Positions 33,425 through 42,410 of a stretch of 64,000 nt of DNA are shown one piece after another. Position 1 is the first letter of the stretch; each line of letters starts with the position of its first letter. Origin of the DNA: GCA-2737725 sp033763995. GTDB lineage: Bacteria; Pseudomonadota; Alphaproteobacteria; Rhodospirillales; Rhodospirillaceae. The DNA lies in assembly GCA_033763995.1 (NCBI GenBank), contig JANRJL010000002.1:62001-126000 (forward strand). Reading direction: 5' to 3'. The translations under genes were made by a program, and so were the position numbers. The notes beneath the pieces were generated by a model. It made no database searches and was not told the DNA's origin. It saw nothing but the letters and a program-made list of their open reading frames with translations.

Positions 33425-34879
33425 TCACACCTTCTCCAAAATCTCGAAGGCGGCGCGTTCGCCCGATTCGAGCGCGCCCTCGAGGCCGCGCGTGGAATTG
33501 GATGTGTGCTCGCCCGAGAAATAGATGTTGCCGGCGGGCTTGGCCATCTGCGCTTGGAACTTGGCGATCATGCCCGGGCGCCAGTAGGCGTACATGCCCC
33601 CGGCATAGGGATCGTTGACCCAGCTCCAGGCGCGCTCGACCTTCAATTGGCCCTTGGCCGCGGGGCGTTGCTTCTCATACTCCGCGACGTAGGCGGCCTT
33701 GGCGGCCTCCATGGGCAGCCGGTTCAAGTGCATGGCTTGCTTGCCGGTGAGGAATGCGTAAAGGCCGATGACGTTCTCGCCCTCGCGCATGGGCGAGGCG
33801 CGCCCGATGAGGCCGTCGGACCACATGCCGGCGGGCAGGCCGTCGGCCTCCCAGAATTTTCCCTTCACCGACAGGAACGCATGCCAGCAGGTCCCGTACG
33901 GCATCGTGTTGACCGCTTCCGCCTGAACGCCGCCGAGGCCAGGATCGAAGTGCACCAGGCGCAGGGCGGAGAACGGGAGGCTCATCAGCACGGCTTTGCC
34001 CTTGAAGGTGCGTCCATCAACCGCGATCACCTCGACGCCGTTCGCGTCATTGCGCACGGCGGCCACGGGCGTTTTGAGGAACACGTCGCCCTTGAGCGAC
34101 TTGGCCATGGCCTTGGGCAAACTTTGGTTGCCGTTCTCGATATCCCAGAACTGCGCACCCTCGCCGTCGGCCTGATGCTTGGCGAAGTTCCACACATGGA
34201 ACATGTGCACCGCCGACAAATCATAGGGCGTGTGGCCATAGCCGGGGTTGGCGCCGGCCCCCAAGTCGATCGCCGCGTCGGAATGCCCCTTGGCCTTGAG
34301 CAATTCATAAAATGACATATCGCCCTTGGTGTATTTCTCCTCGGGCCATGACTCCAAATCCGCGAAGGTGCGGTAACGGTCCAGCATCTGGAAGCGGAAG
34401 CCCTCGGGCGAGATCTTGCGGTCCTCGCCCTGGAACGGATTGAGCGCGTGACCGGCCCAGTCCTTGCGCAGGATGTTCTGGCCCTTGACGTTGAACACGG
34501 TGCCGAACACCGCGGGGCTGCCGCCGCCGGCCTCGGGCGTGCGTTTGATGCCGAACTTGTCGCACCAATCGATAAAGCGCGCGTACATGCCACCCACCGA
34601 GCCGCCGCCGGCCTCGGGCCGTCCGGGCAGATCGTTCATGGTGTAGCAGCGCCCGCCGACGCGGTCTTTCGCTTCCACCACCACCACCGACTTGCCCTGC
34701 TCTTCGAGAAGGCACGCGGCGATCAGGCCCGAGAGCCCGGCGCCGACGACGACCACGTCGGCTTCCTTGGTCGCGGCACGCACCGGCCGCGCCGACAGCG
34801 CCGTAGTGGCGAGCGCCGCGCCAGCGAACAATTTCAGGGAACGGCGGCGGGGAAGTAAGAATCGTGATGCTGTATGCAT
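33425..34879 (-). CDS. Flavin-dependent amine oxidase, exported (third paralog)
   Basis: 484 aa. A Tat signal (PRRRSLKLFAGAALATTA) precedes VVVGAGLSGLIAACLLEEQGKSVVVVEA (FAD-binding, residues about 42-70) and GGRCY. The C-terminus has YFSGEHTSNSTRGLEGALESGERAAFEILE. It is related to, but more distant from, the tandem pair at 3942-6925. It probably oxidises an amine in the periplasm. It is flanked by two lower-GC genes. Confidence 0.85.
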   Translation of the reverse strand: MHTASRFLLPRRRSLKLFAGAALATTALSARPVRAATKEADVVVVGAGLSGLIAACLLEEQGKSVVVVEAKDRVGGRCYTMNDLPGRPEAGGGSVGGMYARFIDWCDKFGIKRTPEAGGGSPAVFGTVFNVKGQNILRKDWAGHALNPFQGEDRKISPEGFRFQMLDRYRTFADLESWPEEKYTKGDMSFYELLKAKGHSDAAIDLGAGANPGYGHTPYDLSAVHMFHVWNFAKHQADGEGAQFWDIENGNQSLPKAMAKSLKGDVFLKTPVAAVRNDANGVEVIAVDGRTFKGKAVLMSLPFSALRLVHFDPGLGGVQAEAVNTMPYGTCWHAFLSVKGKFWEADGLPAGMWSDGLIGRASPMREGENVIGLYAFLTGKQAMHLNRLPMEAAKAAYVAEYEKQRPAAKGQLKVERAWSWVNDPYAGGMYAYWRPGMIAKFQAQMAKPAGNIYFSGEHTSNSTRGLEGALESGERAAFEILEKV

Positions 34880-34964
34880 AGACTTATCCCTACGAGCTTT
34901 AATCGGTGAACGGTGGCTGAGACAGCGATTGGGCAGGCCGGAGGTTCGCGTCTCGCTAGCTTAG

Positions 34965-35789
34965 TTAGATAATGAAACCGAGCGCACGCAACGGAACTTT
35001 CACCGCCTCCCAGGCAGGCTGAAGCGCGGCAATTGTTTGGACGGCGATTGATAGAGTCCCAAAGTAGCCTACTAATTTCAGTTGGTTCGGCTGCTCTGAA
35101 ATGAGCACTCGATCCGCGTCTGCGACCACCTCAATCATTTCGTCACGCAGTGTCGTCGGTAATTCTGGAGCAGCCTCAATCGCCTTCCGAAAACCAACTA
35201 GTGCCTCTCGCAAGGCTGCTACCTTTTCCGCGGTGAAAATAACGGTCGCGTTGCCGGCGACGCCCGCCTGCACGATGTTCTGATTCCCGACAACGCTCAC
35301 CGAAACGCTTGGCACGCTCACCTGCTTCGTCCGCATGGTTTCCGCCACCATAAGCTTAACCGCCCCTCCAAACCGAGCAACATTCTGCTCCATTGCCTTG
35401 CTTAGGTGCATTTCCGCCGTGGCAGTATAATCCATCTGGCCAAGCGACGCGCGTGGCCCTCGCGCATGAAGCCCAATAATGTGTGTTCGCTGTGATCCAA
35501 GTTGGTTCTCAAGAAAGAAAGCGGCTTGCTTGACGAATTCGTCGTCAAAACTAACTGGAAGCGCGGTTGCTACCTCGCGCAACTTCCGCAAAAGAATGTT
35601 GGCTCTTTCCGTTAAGTCCTGTGCCGCGTGTTCTGCGCGGGCCTGAATGTACATGCTAGATAGAAGCACGCCCCGCCTAACGTGATCGTCAACAATCTGA
35701 CCAGCCCTAGAGGAATACGCTTGGTCCTGTAGACCGAGTTCATAGTCAGACTGTGACTTTAGCACATCACGGATTTCTTCAAACGTCAC
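34965..35789 (-). CDS. Hypothetical protein, lower GC
   Basis: 274 aa from the GTG at 35789, preferred because GAGGTGG lies four bases before it; a GTG at 35831 would add 14 residues. It is mainly helical (EFVKQAAFFLENQL, KVAALREALVGFRKAIEAA, LRDEMIEVVADADRVL) and includes a valine/serine-rich strand stretch VSVPSVSVSVVGNQNIVQAG, similar in style to segments in phage- or plasmid-linked proteins. The C-terminus is moderately hydrophobic. I do not recognise the family. Base composition is lower in GC than surrounding genes. Confidence 0.55.
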   Translation of the reverse strand: MTFEEIRDVLKSQSDYELGLQDQAYSSRAGQIVDDHVRRGVLLSSMYIQARAEHAAQDLTERANILLRKLREVATALPVSFDDEFVKQAAFFLENQLGSQRTHIIGLHARGPRASLGQMDYTATAEMHLSKAMEQNVARFGGAVKLMVAETMRTKQVSVPSVSVSVVGNQNIVQAGVAGNATVIFTAEKVAALREALVGFRKAIEAAPELPTTLRDEMIEVVADADRVLISEQPNQLKLVGYFGTLSIAVQTIAALQPAWEAVKVPLRALGFII

Positions 35790-35855
35790 ACCGCCACCTC
35801 GCGCTATACCACCCGAGTGCGGCGCAACCACTTGGACCTTAGCGCAAAACTCATA

Positions 35856-37274
35856 CTAGCCCCCAGACTCGACTTGCTGCACGACCACGCGCGTGCCGTC
35901 GGGCGAGACCACCGCGCCCTCGGCGCCCACAACACTGGTGCCCCCCGTCCCGTCCAGGCGCCCGGGCGGGGTGATGACGCGCACGCCCATGTCCTTGAAC
36001 TTGGCGAAGACGGCCGCGATGTCCTTCACCTTGACCACGACCAGATGATCGCCCGCCTTGGGTGCCTGATCGGCGGAGCGGTCGAGCGGCGCAAGCGTTT
36101 GGCCCACGGTCCCGATGAGGCCGAGGAGCGGCCCGTCGGTCTTGCCGGGCTCGAGAATGACGAAATGCGCGCGCGCCTCGGGCTTCAGGTTGAGAGTCTT
36201 GGCCATGTCGGCACCGCCGAAGGCCGGGTTATCGAGCCGCACCTCGTAGCCCAGCGCGTCGACCCAGAACTGCTTGGCCTTGGCGATGTCGCCGGTGAAC
36301 AACGTCAGGCGGCGGATCTGCGCGCCGCTGTAGGGCGGGCTGTAAACGGAATCGAGATCGCGCGCGACGCGGAAACCGAAGTAGTTGAGCTTACGCTCGG
36401 CCGGATCGCGGCCGGGCCAGGCGATACGGTTGCGCTCGGGCGCGCTCATCCACGCCCCGCCGCGCGTCTCGCGCATTTCGCAGCCGCCGTCCCATTCCCA
36501 CGCCCGGCCGTCCTTGGGCCGGCCCTGGTGCGAGCCCGCATAGCAATCCTGCAGCCATTCCCAGACATTGCCGACCATGTCGTGCAATCCGAAAGCGTTG
36601 GGCTTGAACTTGCCCACGGGGGCGTGCTCGGCGTAGCCGTCCTTGCAGGGCGAGAAGGTCCAGGCGAAGGGATATTTTTCCTTGGATGAAATGTCGAAGG
36701 TGTTGGCGTAGTCGCAGGCGTCGTCGGGGAAATCGCCCCAAAAGCGCGAGGTGGTCGTGCCGGCGCGGGCGGCGTATTCCCATTCGGCCGTCGAGGGCAG
36801 GCGGTACTGCTTGCCGGTCTTCTTGCCGAGCCAATTCAAATAGGCCTGCGCGTCGTTCCAACTGACGCAGCCGACAGGATGCTCAGGCTGCGGGCGTTGC
36901 GGCTGGTAGGGGTTCTCCCAGGAGGCGTCGTCCTTGTCGACGAACTCGTTGTCCCACACCCGGCAGGCTTTCTTGGCGGTTTGGTAGCCGGTCTCCTTCA
37001 CGAACTCGCGGTATTGCGCCACGGTCAGCTCGAAGCGGCCCATGAGGAAGGCGCGCGGAATTTTCATTTTCACCTGGGGCGTTTCGCCGCGGCTCACGTC
37101 GACGTCCTTGGCCTCGGGCGCGCTGCCCATCATGAATTCGCCGGGCGGTACGACCACCAAGTCGGGACAGGTGGGGCAATCCTTCACCACCGTGCCGGGC
37201 TTCAGGTCCGCTTCCTTGGTTTGCGCGAAGGCCGTGCCCGAGAACAGCATCGCCGCGATCAAAACGGTTTTCAT
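35856..37274 (-). CDS. SUMF1/FGE-fold secreted protein fused to a C-terminal VOC domain
   Basis: 472 aa. A signal peptide is followed by CPTCP (Cys33, Cys36). The FGE-fold core spans residues about 33-306 (YREFVKETGYQTA, CVSWNDAQAYLNWLGKKTGKQYRLP, FGLHDMVGNVWEW, RGGAWMSAPERNR, YFGFRVARDL). The remaining 165 residues form a VOC module (IRRLTLFTGDIAKAKQFWVDALGYEVR to VVSPDGTRVVVQQVE). The mature part has eight cysteines (33, 36, 104, 136, 187, 210, 244, 265), but the Cys pair of true formylglycine-generating enzymes is missing. It is the last gene of a four-gene operon, coupled by ATGA to the previous one. Confidence 0.82.
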   Translation of the reverse strand: MKTVLIAAMLFSGTAFAQTKEADLKPGTVVKDCPTCPDLVVVPPGEFMMGSAPEAKDVDVSRGETPQVKMKIPRAFLMGRFELTVAQYREFVKETGYQTAKKACRVWDNEFVDKDDASWENPYQPQRPQPEHPVGCVSWNDAQAYLNWLGKKTGKQYRLPSTAEWEYAARAGTTTSRFWGDFPDDACDYANTFDISSKEKYPFAWTFSPCKDGYAEHAPVGKFKPNAFGLHDMVGNVWEWLQDCYAGSHQGRPKDGRAWEWDGGCEMRETRGGAWMSAPERNRIAWPGRDPAERKLNYFGFRVARDLDSVYSPPYSGAQIRRLTLFTGDIAKAKQFWVDALGYEVRLDNPAFGGADMAKTLNLKPEARAHFVILEPGKTDGPLLGLIGTVGQTLAPLDRSADQAPKAGDHLVVVKVKDIAAVFAKFKDMGVRVITPPGRLDGTGGTSVVGAEGAVVSPDGTRVVVQQVESGG

Positions 37275-38242
37275 TTCGCTTCTCCCTCGCTCACGTCGCG
37301 GGCGATGCGAAAGCCCATGTAAGTGGTGTGCGCGGCGGCCGGGGCCCGTTGCCGCTTGGCCGAACGCGCGTCGGCGGGACGGCTGGTCCAGGAGCCGCCG
37401 CGCAGGCCCCGGGTCTCGCAGCCGCCTTGCCACACCCACGCCTTGCCGTTGGGCGGACGGCCCCAGTAGCTGGCGGTGTAGCAATCCTCCACCCATTCCC
37501 AGACGTTGCCGATCATGTCGTGCAGGCCGAAGGCGTTGGCCTTGTAGGAGCCCACCGCCGCCAAGTCCTCGGACTTATCCGTGCAGCGCGCGTAGGGATA
37601 GGGGAACGGATACTTCGCCTGGCTCGACACGTCGTAAACGTTGCCGTGATCGCAGGCGAGCGAGATGGACACGCCCTCGAAGGAATTCATGCCGAAATAG
37701 CGCGGCGTCGTGGTGCCGGCGCGGGCGGCGTACTCCCATTCCGATTCCGACGGCAGGCGGTAGGTCTTGCCGGTTTTTTTGCCGAGCCACGCGGCATAGG
37801 CTTTCGCATCGGTCCAGCCCACGCAGACGACGGGGAAATTTCCCTTGGGAGTCTTAAAGGCTCCGCCACCGCGAAAATCGCCCTTGGGATCGTTGATCCA
37901 GCGATTGTCCCACAGGCGGCAGCCGGGCTCGGGCTTGTAGCCGGAATCACGCACGAACTCCTCGAACTGCGACACGGTGACTTCGGTTTTGCCCAGCGCG
38001 AAGGGCTTTTCGATGGTGACGGCCAACTGCAGCGTCTCGCCCGTCTCCTCGTCGAATTCCTCGGAGCCCGCGGCCGTGCCCATGGTGAACGTGCCCGGCG
38101 GCAGCACCATCATGTCGGGGCAGGTGGGGCAATCCTTGAGCGCCCTGACGGCGGGGTTGAGTTTCACCGGCTCGTCCTCGGCGGCTTGCGCGGCAATGCC
38201 GCAGAGCGCGACAACTCCGGCCAATACTACGGTCCGAATCAT
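37271..38242 (-). CDS. SUMF1/FGE-fold secreted protein (tandem copy 3)
   Basis: 323 aa from the ATG at 38242 (ATGA overlap). A signal peptide (MIRTVVLAGVVALCGIAAQA) precedes CPTCP. The core has TEVTVSQFEEFVRDSGY, CVGWTDAKAYAAWLGKKTGKTYRLPSESEWEYAARAG, FGLHDMIGNVWEW, RGGSWTSRPAD and YMGFRIARDV. The mature chain has the same eight cysteines as its paralogs and no FGE-type catalytic cysteines. The family includes PvdO- and EgtB-type C-terminal domains; the role here is unknown. Confidence 0.8.
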   Translation of the reverse strand: MIRTVVLAGVVALCGIAAQAAEDEPVKLNPAVRALKDCPTCPDMMVLPPGTFTMGTAAGSEEFDEETGETLQLAVTIEKPFALGKTEVTVSQFEEFVRDSGYKPEPGCRLWDNRWINDPKGDFRGGGAFKTPKGNFPVVCVGWTDAKAYAAWLGKKTGKTYRLPSESEWEYAARAGTTTPRYFGMNSFEGVSISLACDHGNVYDVSSQAKYPFPYPYARCTDKSEDLAAVGSYKANAFGLHDMIGNVWEWVEDCYTASYWGRPPNGKAWVWQGGCETRGLRGGSWTSRPADARSAKRQRAPAAAHTTYMGFRIARDVSEGEAK

Positions 38243-39198
38243 GTTCCATCCTCCGGAAGCAGGTCGCGGGCGACACGGAAGCCGCCGAAATCGAAATGGT
38301 CCTTGGCGGTGGCGTCGCCATGATAACCCGGGCGGGCGCGTTCGATGGAGGTAAACCACCCTCCGCCGCGCTGAATCACGCGCTTGCAGCCGCCCTGCCA
38401 CACCCAGGCGCTGCCGTCCTTGGGCCGGCCGACGTGGCTTTTGGTGGCGCAGTCCTCGGCCCATTCCCAGACGTTGCCGATCATGTCGTAGAGGCCGAAG
38501 GCATTGGGCTTGAGCGAGCCCACGGGCGCGATATCGACGAAGCCGTCCATGCACATGGCGTGGGGCCAGGCGAGCGGGATCTGGCGCAGGGTGGTGATGT
38601 CGTAAACGTTGGCATATTTGCAGGCTTGGCCCGATTCAGGCCCCCACGGATACAGCGCCTGGGAGCCGGCACGGGCGGCGTACTCCCACTCGGCTTCCGT
38701 GGGCAGGCGGTAGGGCTTGCCGGTCTTTTTGGCGAGCCACGCGATGTAGGCCTTGCTCTCGTGCCAATCGACGCAACTGATGGGATGATTGGGCTGCGGG
38801 CGTTCGGGCACGCCGGGGCGTTTCCATGAGCGGTTCGGATCGTCGTCGTAACGGCCCTTCGTTTTGCTGTAGACGCGACATAGCACCTTGGGCTCGAATT
38901 TGGTTTCGCTGGCGTAAACCTCGAACTCGGCGCGCGTGACTTCAGTGCGGCCCAGCAAAAACGCCTTGGGAATTTCCATGGGCACCGGCGGCGCCTCGCC
39001 GGTTTCGTTGTTGGCGACCTGGCTTTTGGGCGTGCCCATGATGAACTTGCCCGCGGGCACCACCACCAGCGGTGGACAGGTGGGACAGTCTTGAATCACG
39101 CGACCAGGCGCGGGCGCGGTTTGCGCCAACACTCCGGGCGCGGCGAAACACGCCAACAGGATCAAGATGCCGATGCGCGCTGTCACGATCGCTCTCAA
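38239..39198 (-). CDS. SUMF1/FGE-fold secreted protein (tandem copy 2)
   Basis: 319 aa beginning with TTG in a TTGA overlap with the previous stop; GGTGAGAA lies just before, supporting it. A signal sequence (ARIGILILLACFAAPGVLAQ) precedes CPTCP. The core (TEVTRAEFEVYASETKFEP, CVDWHESKAYIAWLAKKTGKPYRLPTEAEWEYAARAG, FGLYDMIGNVWEW, RGGGWFTSIER, GGFRVARDL) is the same fold, again with eight matching cysteines. Confidence 0.78.
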   Translation of the reverse strand: MRAIVTARIGILILLACFAAPGVLAQTAPAPGRVIQDCPTCPPLVVVPAGKFIMGTPKSQVANNETGEAPPVPMEIPKAFLLGRTEVTRAEFEVYASETKFEPKVLCRVYSKTKGRYDDDPNRSWKRPGVPERPQPNHPISCVDWHESKAYIAWLAKKTGKPYRLPTEAEWEYAARAGSQALYPWGPESGQACKYANVYDITTLRQIPLAWPHAMCMDGFVDIAPVGSLKPNAFGLYDMIGNVWEWAEDCATKSHVGRPKDGSAWVWQGGCKRVIQRGGGWFTSIERARPGYHGDATAKDHFDFGGFRVARDLLPEDGT

Positions 39199-40169
39199 TT
39201 CTCACCGGCGTCGAGATCGCGTGCGATACGGAATCCCAAGAACGAATACCGATCGCTCGGCGGATCGCCGGCGGGGAACGCCACACGGCTGCGATCGGGC
39301 GCGGTCATCCAACCGCCGCCGCGCAAGCCCCGGTCGGCACAGCCGTCCCACACCCAGGCGCGCTGATCCTTGGGCCGGCCAACCTTGGACGTGGTGAAGC
39401 AATCGGCCACCCACTCCCAAACGTTGCCGATGGTGTCGTGAAGGCCGAAGGTGTTGGGCAACAGCGAGGCCACGGGCGCAACGTCCGAGAAGCCATCGGC
39501 GCAACCGACATGAGTCCACGATAGCGGATAGGCGCGTCGCGCCGTGAGGTCGTAAGTGTTGGCGTAGGCGCAGCCCTCGGAGGCGTCGTCGCCCCAGAAC
39601 CGGCGCTTGGACGAGCCCGCGCGGGCGGCGTATTCCCATTCGGCTTCGGAGGGCAGCCGGTAACGTTTGCCGGTTTGCTTGCTCAGCCACTGGGCATAAG
39701 CCACGGCGTCATCCCAACTGACGCAGGTGACGGGGTGATCGTCGCGCTGGGTCGTGAGCAAGCCGGGCTCGCGCCAGGTGCGCCCGGGCACATCGGAAAA
39801 GCGCTGACCGGCTTGATCCCAAACCCGGCAGAACTTGGTCTCGGGGTTATGGTTGGCGGCGACCACGAAGGCGGCATATTGCGCGCGGGTGATTTCGGTG
39901 CGGCCGATGGCGAAGGATTGCCTGATCTCGACCTTCACCAGCCCCGCTTCGGCGCGGCCGCGTCCCTTGCGGTCCAGCTCGAAGCCGTTGGGCTCGGTGC
40001 CCATGTTGAAGGACCCGGTCGGGATCACCACCATGTCCGGACACGTCGGGCAGTCTTGAATCGTGCGTAATTGCTGCGGGGCGCCCTGGGCCCAGGCCGC
40101 GCCCATCATGAAAACCGTGGCCGCGAAAAACGCGGCAAATCCACCCGTTGCGATTAGCAACCGCCCCAT
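39195..40169 (-). CDS. SUMF1/FGE-fold secreted protein (tandem copy 1)
   Basis: 324 aa from the ATG at 40169; a GTG three codons earlier is also possible. A hydrophobic signal (ATGGFAAFFAATVFMMGAAWAQ) precedes CPTCP. The core has TEITRAQYAAFVVAANH, CVSWDDAVAYAQWLSKQTGKRYRLPSEAEWEYAARAG, FGLHDTIGNVWEW, RGGGWMTAPDRSR and FLGFRIARDLDAGEN. It is the first gene of the four-gene leftward operon and carries the same eight cysteines. Confidence 0.8.
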   Translation of the reverse strand: MGRLLIATGGFAAFFAATVFMMGAAWAQGAPQQLRTIQDCPTCPDMVVIPTGSFNMGTEPNGFELDRKGRGRAEAGLVKVEIRQSFAIGRTEITRAQYAAFVVAANHNPETKFCRVWDQAGQRFSDVPGRTWREPGLLTTQRDDHPVTCVSWDDAVAYAQWLSKQTGKRYRLPSEAEWEYAARAGSSKRRFWGDDASEGCAYANTYDLTARRAYPLSWTHVGCADGFSDVAPVASLLPNTFGLHDTIGNVWEWVADCFTTSKVGRPKDQRAWVWDGCADRGLRGGGWMTAPDRSRVAFPAGDPPSDRYSFLGFRIARDLDAGEN

Positions 40170-40247
40170 GTCCCTCACCCCTCGCGGGATAGTCTAGACA
40201 TTGGGCGGAGCCCACGGAAGGGCCAATTCCAAGGGCTTGGCGGGCCT

Positions 40248-42410
40248 TTAGGCGACGCTCAGGCCCTCGCTGCGGATCGGCAGGCGGCGCACGCGCTGGC
40301 CGGTGGCGGCGAAGATGGCGTTGGTCACCGCCGGGGCCACGCCAGGCACGGAGGACTCACCCACGCCGCCCGATTTTTCGGTGCTGGGAATGAGGTGAAT
40401 GTCGAGCGCGGGCATGGTGGCCAGGGTGACCATCGGATAATCGAAGAAGTTGCCTTGCTTCACGGCCCCCTTCTCGATGGTGATCTCGTCGAACAATGCG
40501 GCCGACAAGCCGTAGACGATGCCGCCTTCAAGCTGCGCGATGACGTTGCTGGGTTCGATCAGCGTGCCGCAGTCGCCGACACACGTGATCTTCTCCACCT
40601 TGACGCTGCCGTTGGTGACGGACACTTCGGCCACCTGCGCGATGATCGAACCGAAGCCCGGATTGAACGCCATGCCGAGCCCGCGGCCGGGCGGCAGCTT
40701 GCGGCCCCACCCGGATTTCTCGGCGAGCAGATCGAGCACCGCCAGTTCGCGCTTCTTGTCCTTCAAAAGCCGACGGCGGAACTCCAGCGGATCGACGCCG
40801 CCCAAGACGGCCAGTTCATCGATGATGCTTTCCGAGAAGAAACCATTCTGCGACGAGGCGACCGAGCGCCAGAAGCCCACGGGCACATTGGGCGCCTTCT
40901 CGACGTATTCGGCCAGCGTGTTGGGCACGCCGTAGGCCATGGGGATCGCGCCGCCCACGGCGGTGAAGTCCAAGGGCGCCGGGCGCTTCTGGAACGACAG
41001 CAGCGACTGGCCCACGAGCTTGGCGTGCAACGCCACCAGCTTGTTCTCGGCGTCGAGGCCGCCGCGATACCGCACGACGTAGGCCGGGCGGTAATAGTCG
41101 TGCTGGATATCCTCTTCGCGCGTCCAGTACATGCGCACGGGACGGCCCTTGACCGCCATGGCGATCTGCACGACCTGGCGCGTGAAATCGAGCTCCCATT
41201 TGCGGCCGAAGCCGCCGCCGGAGAAGGTGTTCTGCAGCGTGACTTTTTCCGCCGGCAATCCGGTCAGCTTGATCGCGAGGTCGCGCGAGGCGCCCTGCTG
41301 CTGGGTGGGCGACCAGATCATGCAACTGTCATCGGTGACCAAGGCGGTCGAGGACATGGGCTCCATGCAGGCGTGCGCCACCAGGGGAACCTCATAGACG
41401 GCTTCGAGTTTCTTGGCCGCGGTCGCCAGCGTGGCCTCGACGTCGCCTTTTTTGAAAGGGGCCGCCGCCTTGCCCGGCTCTTCGAGCCCTGCGCGCATGT
41501 CGCGGCTGTAGTCGGCCGAACTCCAGTTGTCGCCGCCCTTGGTGTCCCACTCGATCAGGGCCGCTTCCAGCGCGCGCTTGGCCTGATGGAAATTCTCGGC
41601 CACGGCCGCGAGACCGCCAGTGCCCGAGCCGTTGTCGATGGGCACGATCTTGACCACGCCCTTGACCGCCATGGCGGCGGCCTCGTTGAAGGATTTCACC
41701 TGGCCGCCGAAGACGGGGCATGTGGCGAGCGTCGCCACCAGCATGTTGTCGAGCTGAATGTCCGCGCCGAATTGCGCGCTGCCGTCGGACTTGGCGGGCG
41801 TATCCTTGCGGATAAAGTCTTTACCGATCAGCTTCCATTGATCCGGCGACTTGAGCTTGGGCTCGGCCGGGATCGGCAACTTGGCGGCCTCGGCGGCGAG
41901 GCTGCCGAAGGTCGCGCTGCGCCCCGAGGCCTCATGCAGCACCTTGCCGTTCTCGGCGCGGCATTGGCCCGCGTCGACTTTCCATTTCTTGGCGGCGGCC
42001 GCGATCAACATCTCGCGCGCCTGGGCGCCGGTTTTGCGCAACACCTCGGAGTAGCCGATGATGGCGTCGGAGTTGCCCGTACTCTGGCGTTTCTTGGCGG
42101 GGTTGGCATAGGCGTCGGACGCCGTGGCGAGCTTGATCTCCACCCGGCTCCAATCGGCTTCCAACTCCTCGCAAAGCATCTTGGGCAGGCCGGTGTAAAC
42201 GCCCTGGCCGATCTCGGCCCCCGGCACGACGATGGACACGCGGTCATCGGCGGTGATGCTGACGTAGGCGTTCATCGCCGTTTCGGCCTCGCCCACGGCC
42301 TTCGCTTGGCGCGAGGCGGGTGCTGCAAAGCCCAGCGTGAGGCCCGCGCCCGCGGCGGCCGTCGTGCCCAGAAAATCGCGGCGACTGGGCGAGTTGGAAA
42401 TCTGGTTCAT
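40248..42410 (-). CDS. Molybdenum hydroxylase large subunit (IorB-like aldehyde oxidase/xanthine dehydrogenase family)
   Basis: 720 aa from the ATG at 42410. A Tat signal (SRRDFLGTTAAAGAGLTL) is expected for an exported cofactor-loaded enzyme. Molybdopterin-binding segments include GAEIGQGVYTGLPKMLCEEL, QNTFSGGGFGRKWELDFT and the C-terminal GGVGESSVPGVAPAVTNAIFAATG, which contains the catalytic glutamate. This resembles isoquinoline 1-oxidoreductase beta subunits, which hydroxylate N-heterocycles or aldehydes with water. The partner [2Fe-2S] subunit is not next to it, so it may be supplied from elsewhere. Confidence 0.85.
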   Translation of the reverse strand: MNQISNSPSRRDFLGTTAAAGAGLTLGFAAPASRQAKAVGEAETAMNAYVSITADDRVSIVVPGAEIGQGVYTGLPKMLCEELEADWSRVEIKLATASDAYANPAKKRQSTGNSDAIIGYSEVLRKTGAQAREMLIAAAAKKWKVDAGQCRAENGKVLHEASGRSATFGSLAAEAAKLPIPAEPKLKSPDQWKLIGKDFIRKDTPAKSDGSAQFGADIQLDNMLVATLATCPVFGGQVKSFNEAAAMAVKGVVKIVPIDNGSGTGGLAAVAENFHQAKRALEAALIEWDTKGGDNWSSADYSRDMRAGLEEPGKAAAPFKKGDVEATLATAAKKLEAVYEVPLVAHACMEPMSSTALVTDDSCMIWSPTQQQGASRDLAIKLTGLPAEKVTLQNTFSGGGFGRKWELDFTRQVVQIAMAVKGRPVRMYWTREEDIQHDYYRPAYVVRYRGGLDAENKLVALHAKLVGQSLLSFQKRPAPLDFTAVGGAIPMAYGVPNTLAEYVEKAPNVPVGFWRSVASSQNGFFSESIIDELAVLGGVDPLEFRRRLLKDKKRELAVLDLLAEKSGWGRKLPPGRGLGMAFNPGFGSIIAQVAEVSVTNGSVKVEKITCVGDCGTLIEPSNVIAQLEGGIVYGLSAALFDEITIEKGAVKQGNFFDYPMVTLATMPALDIHLIPSTEKSGGVGESSVPGVAPAVTNAIFAATGQRVRRLPIRSEGLSVA

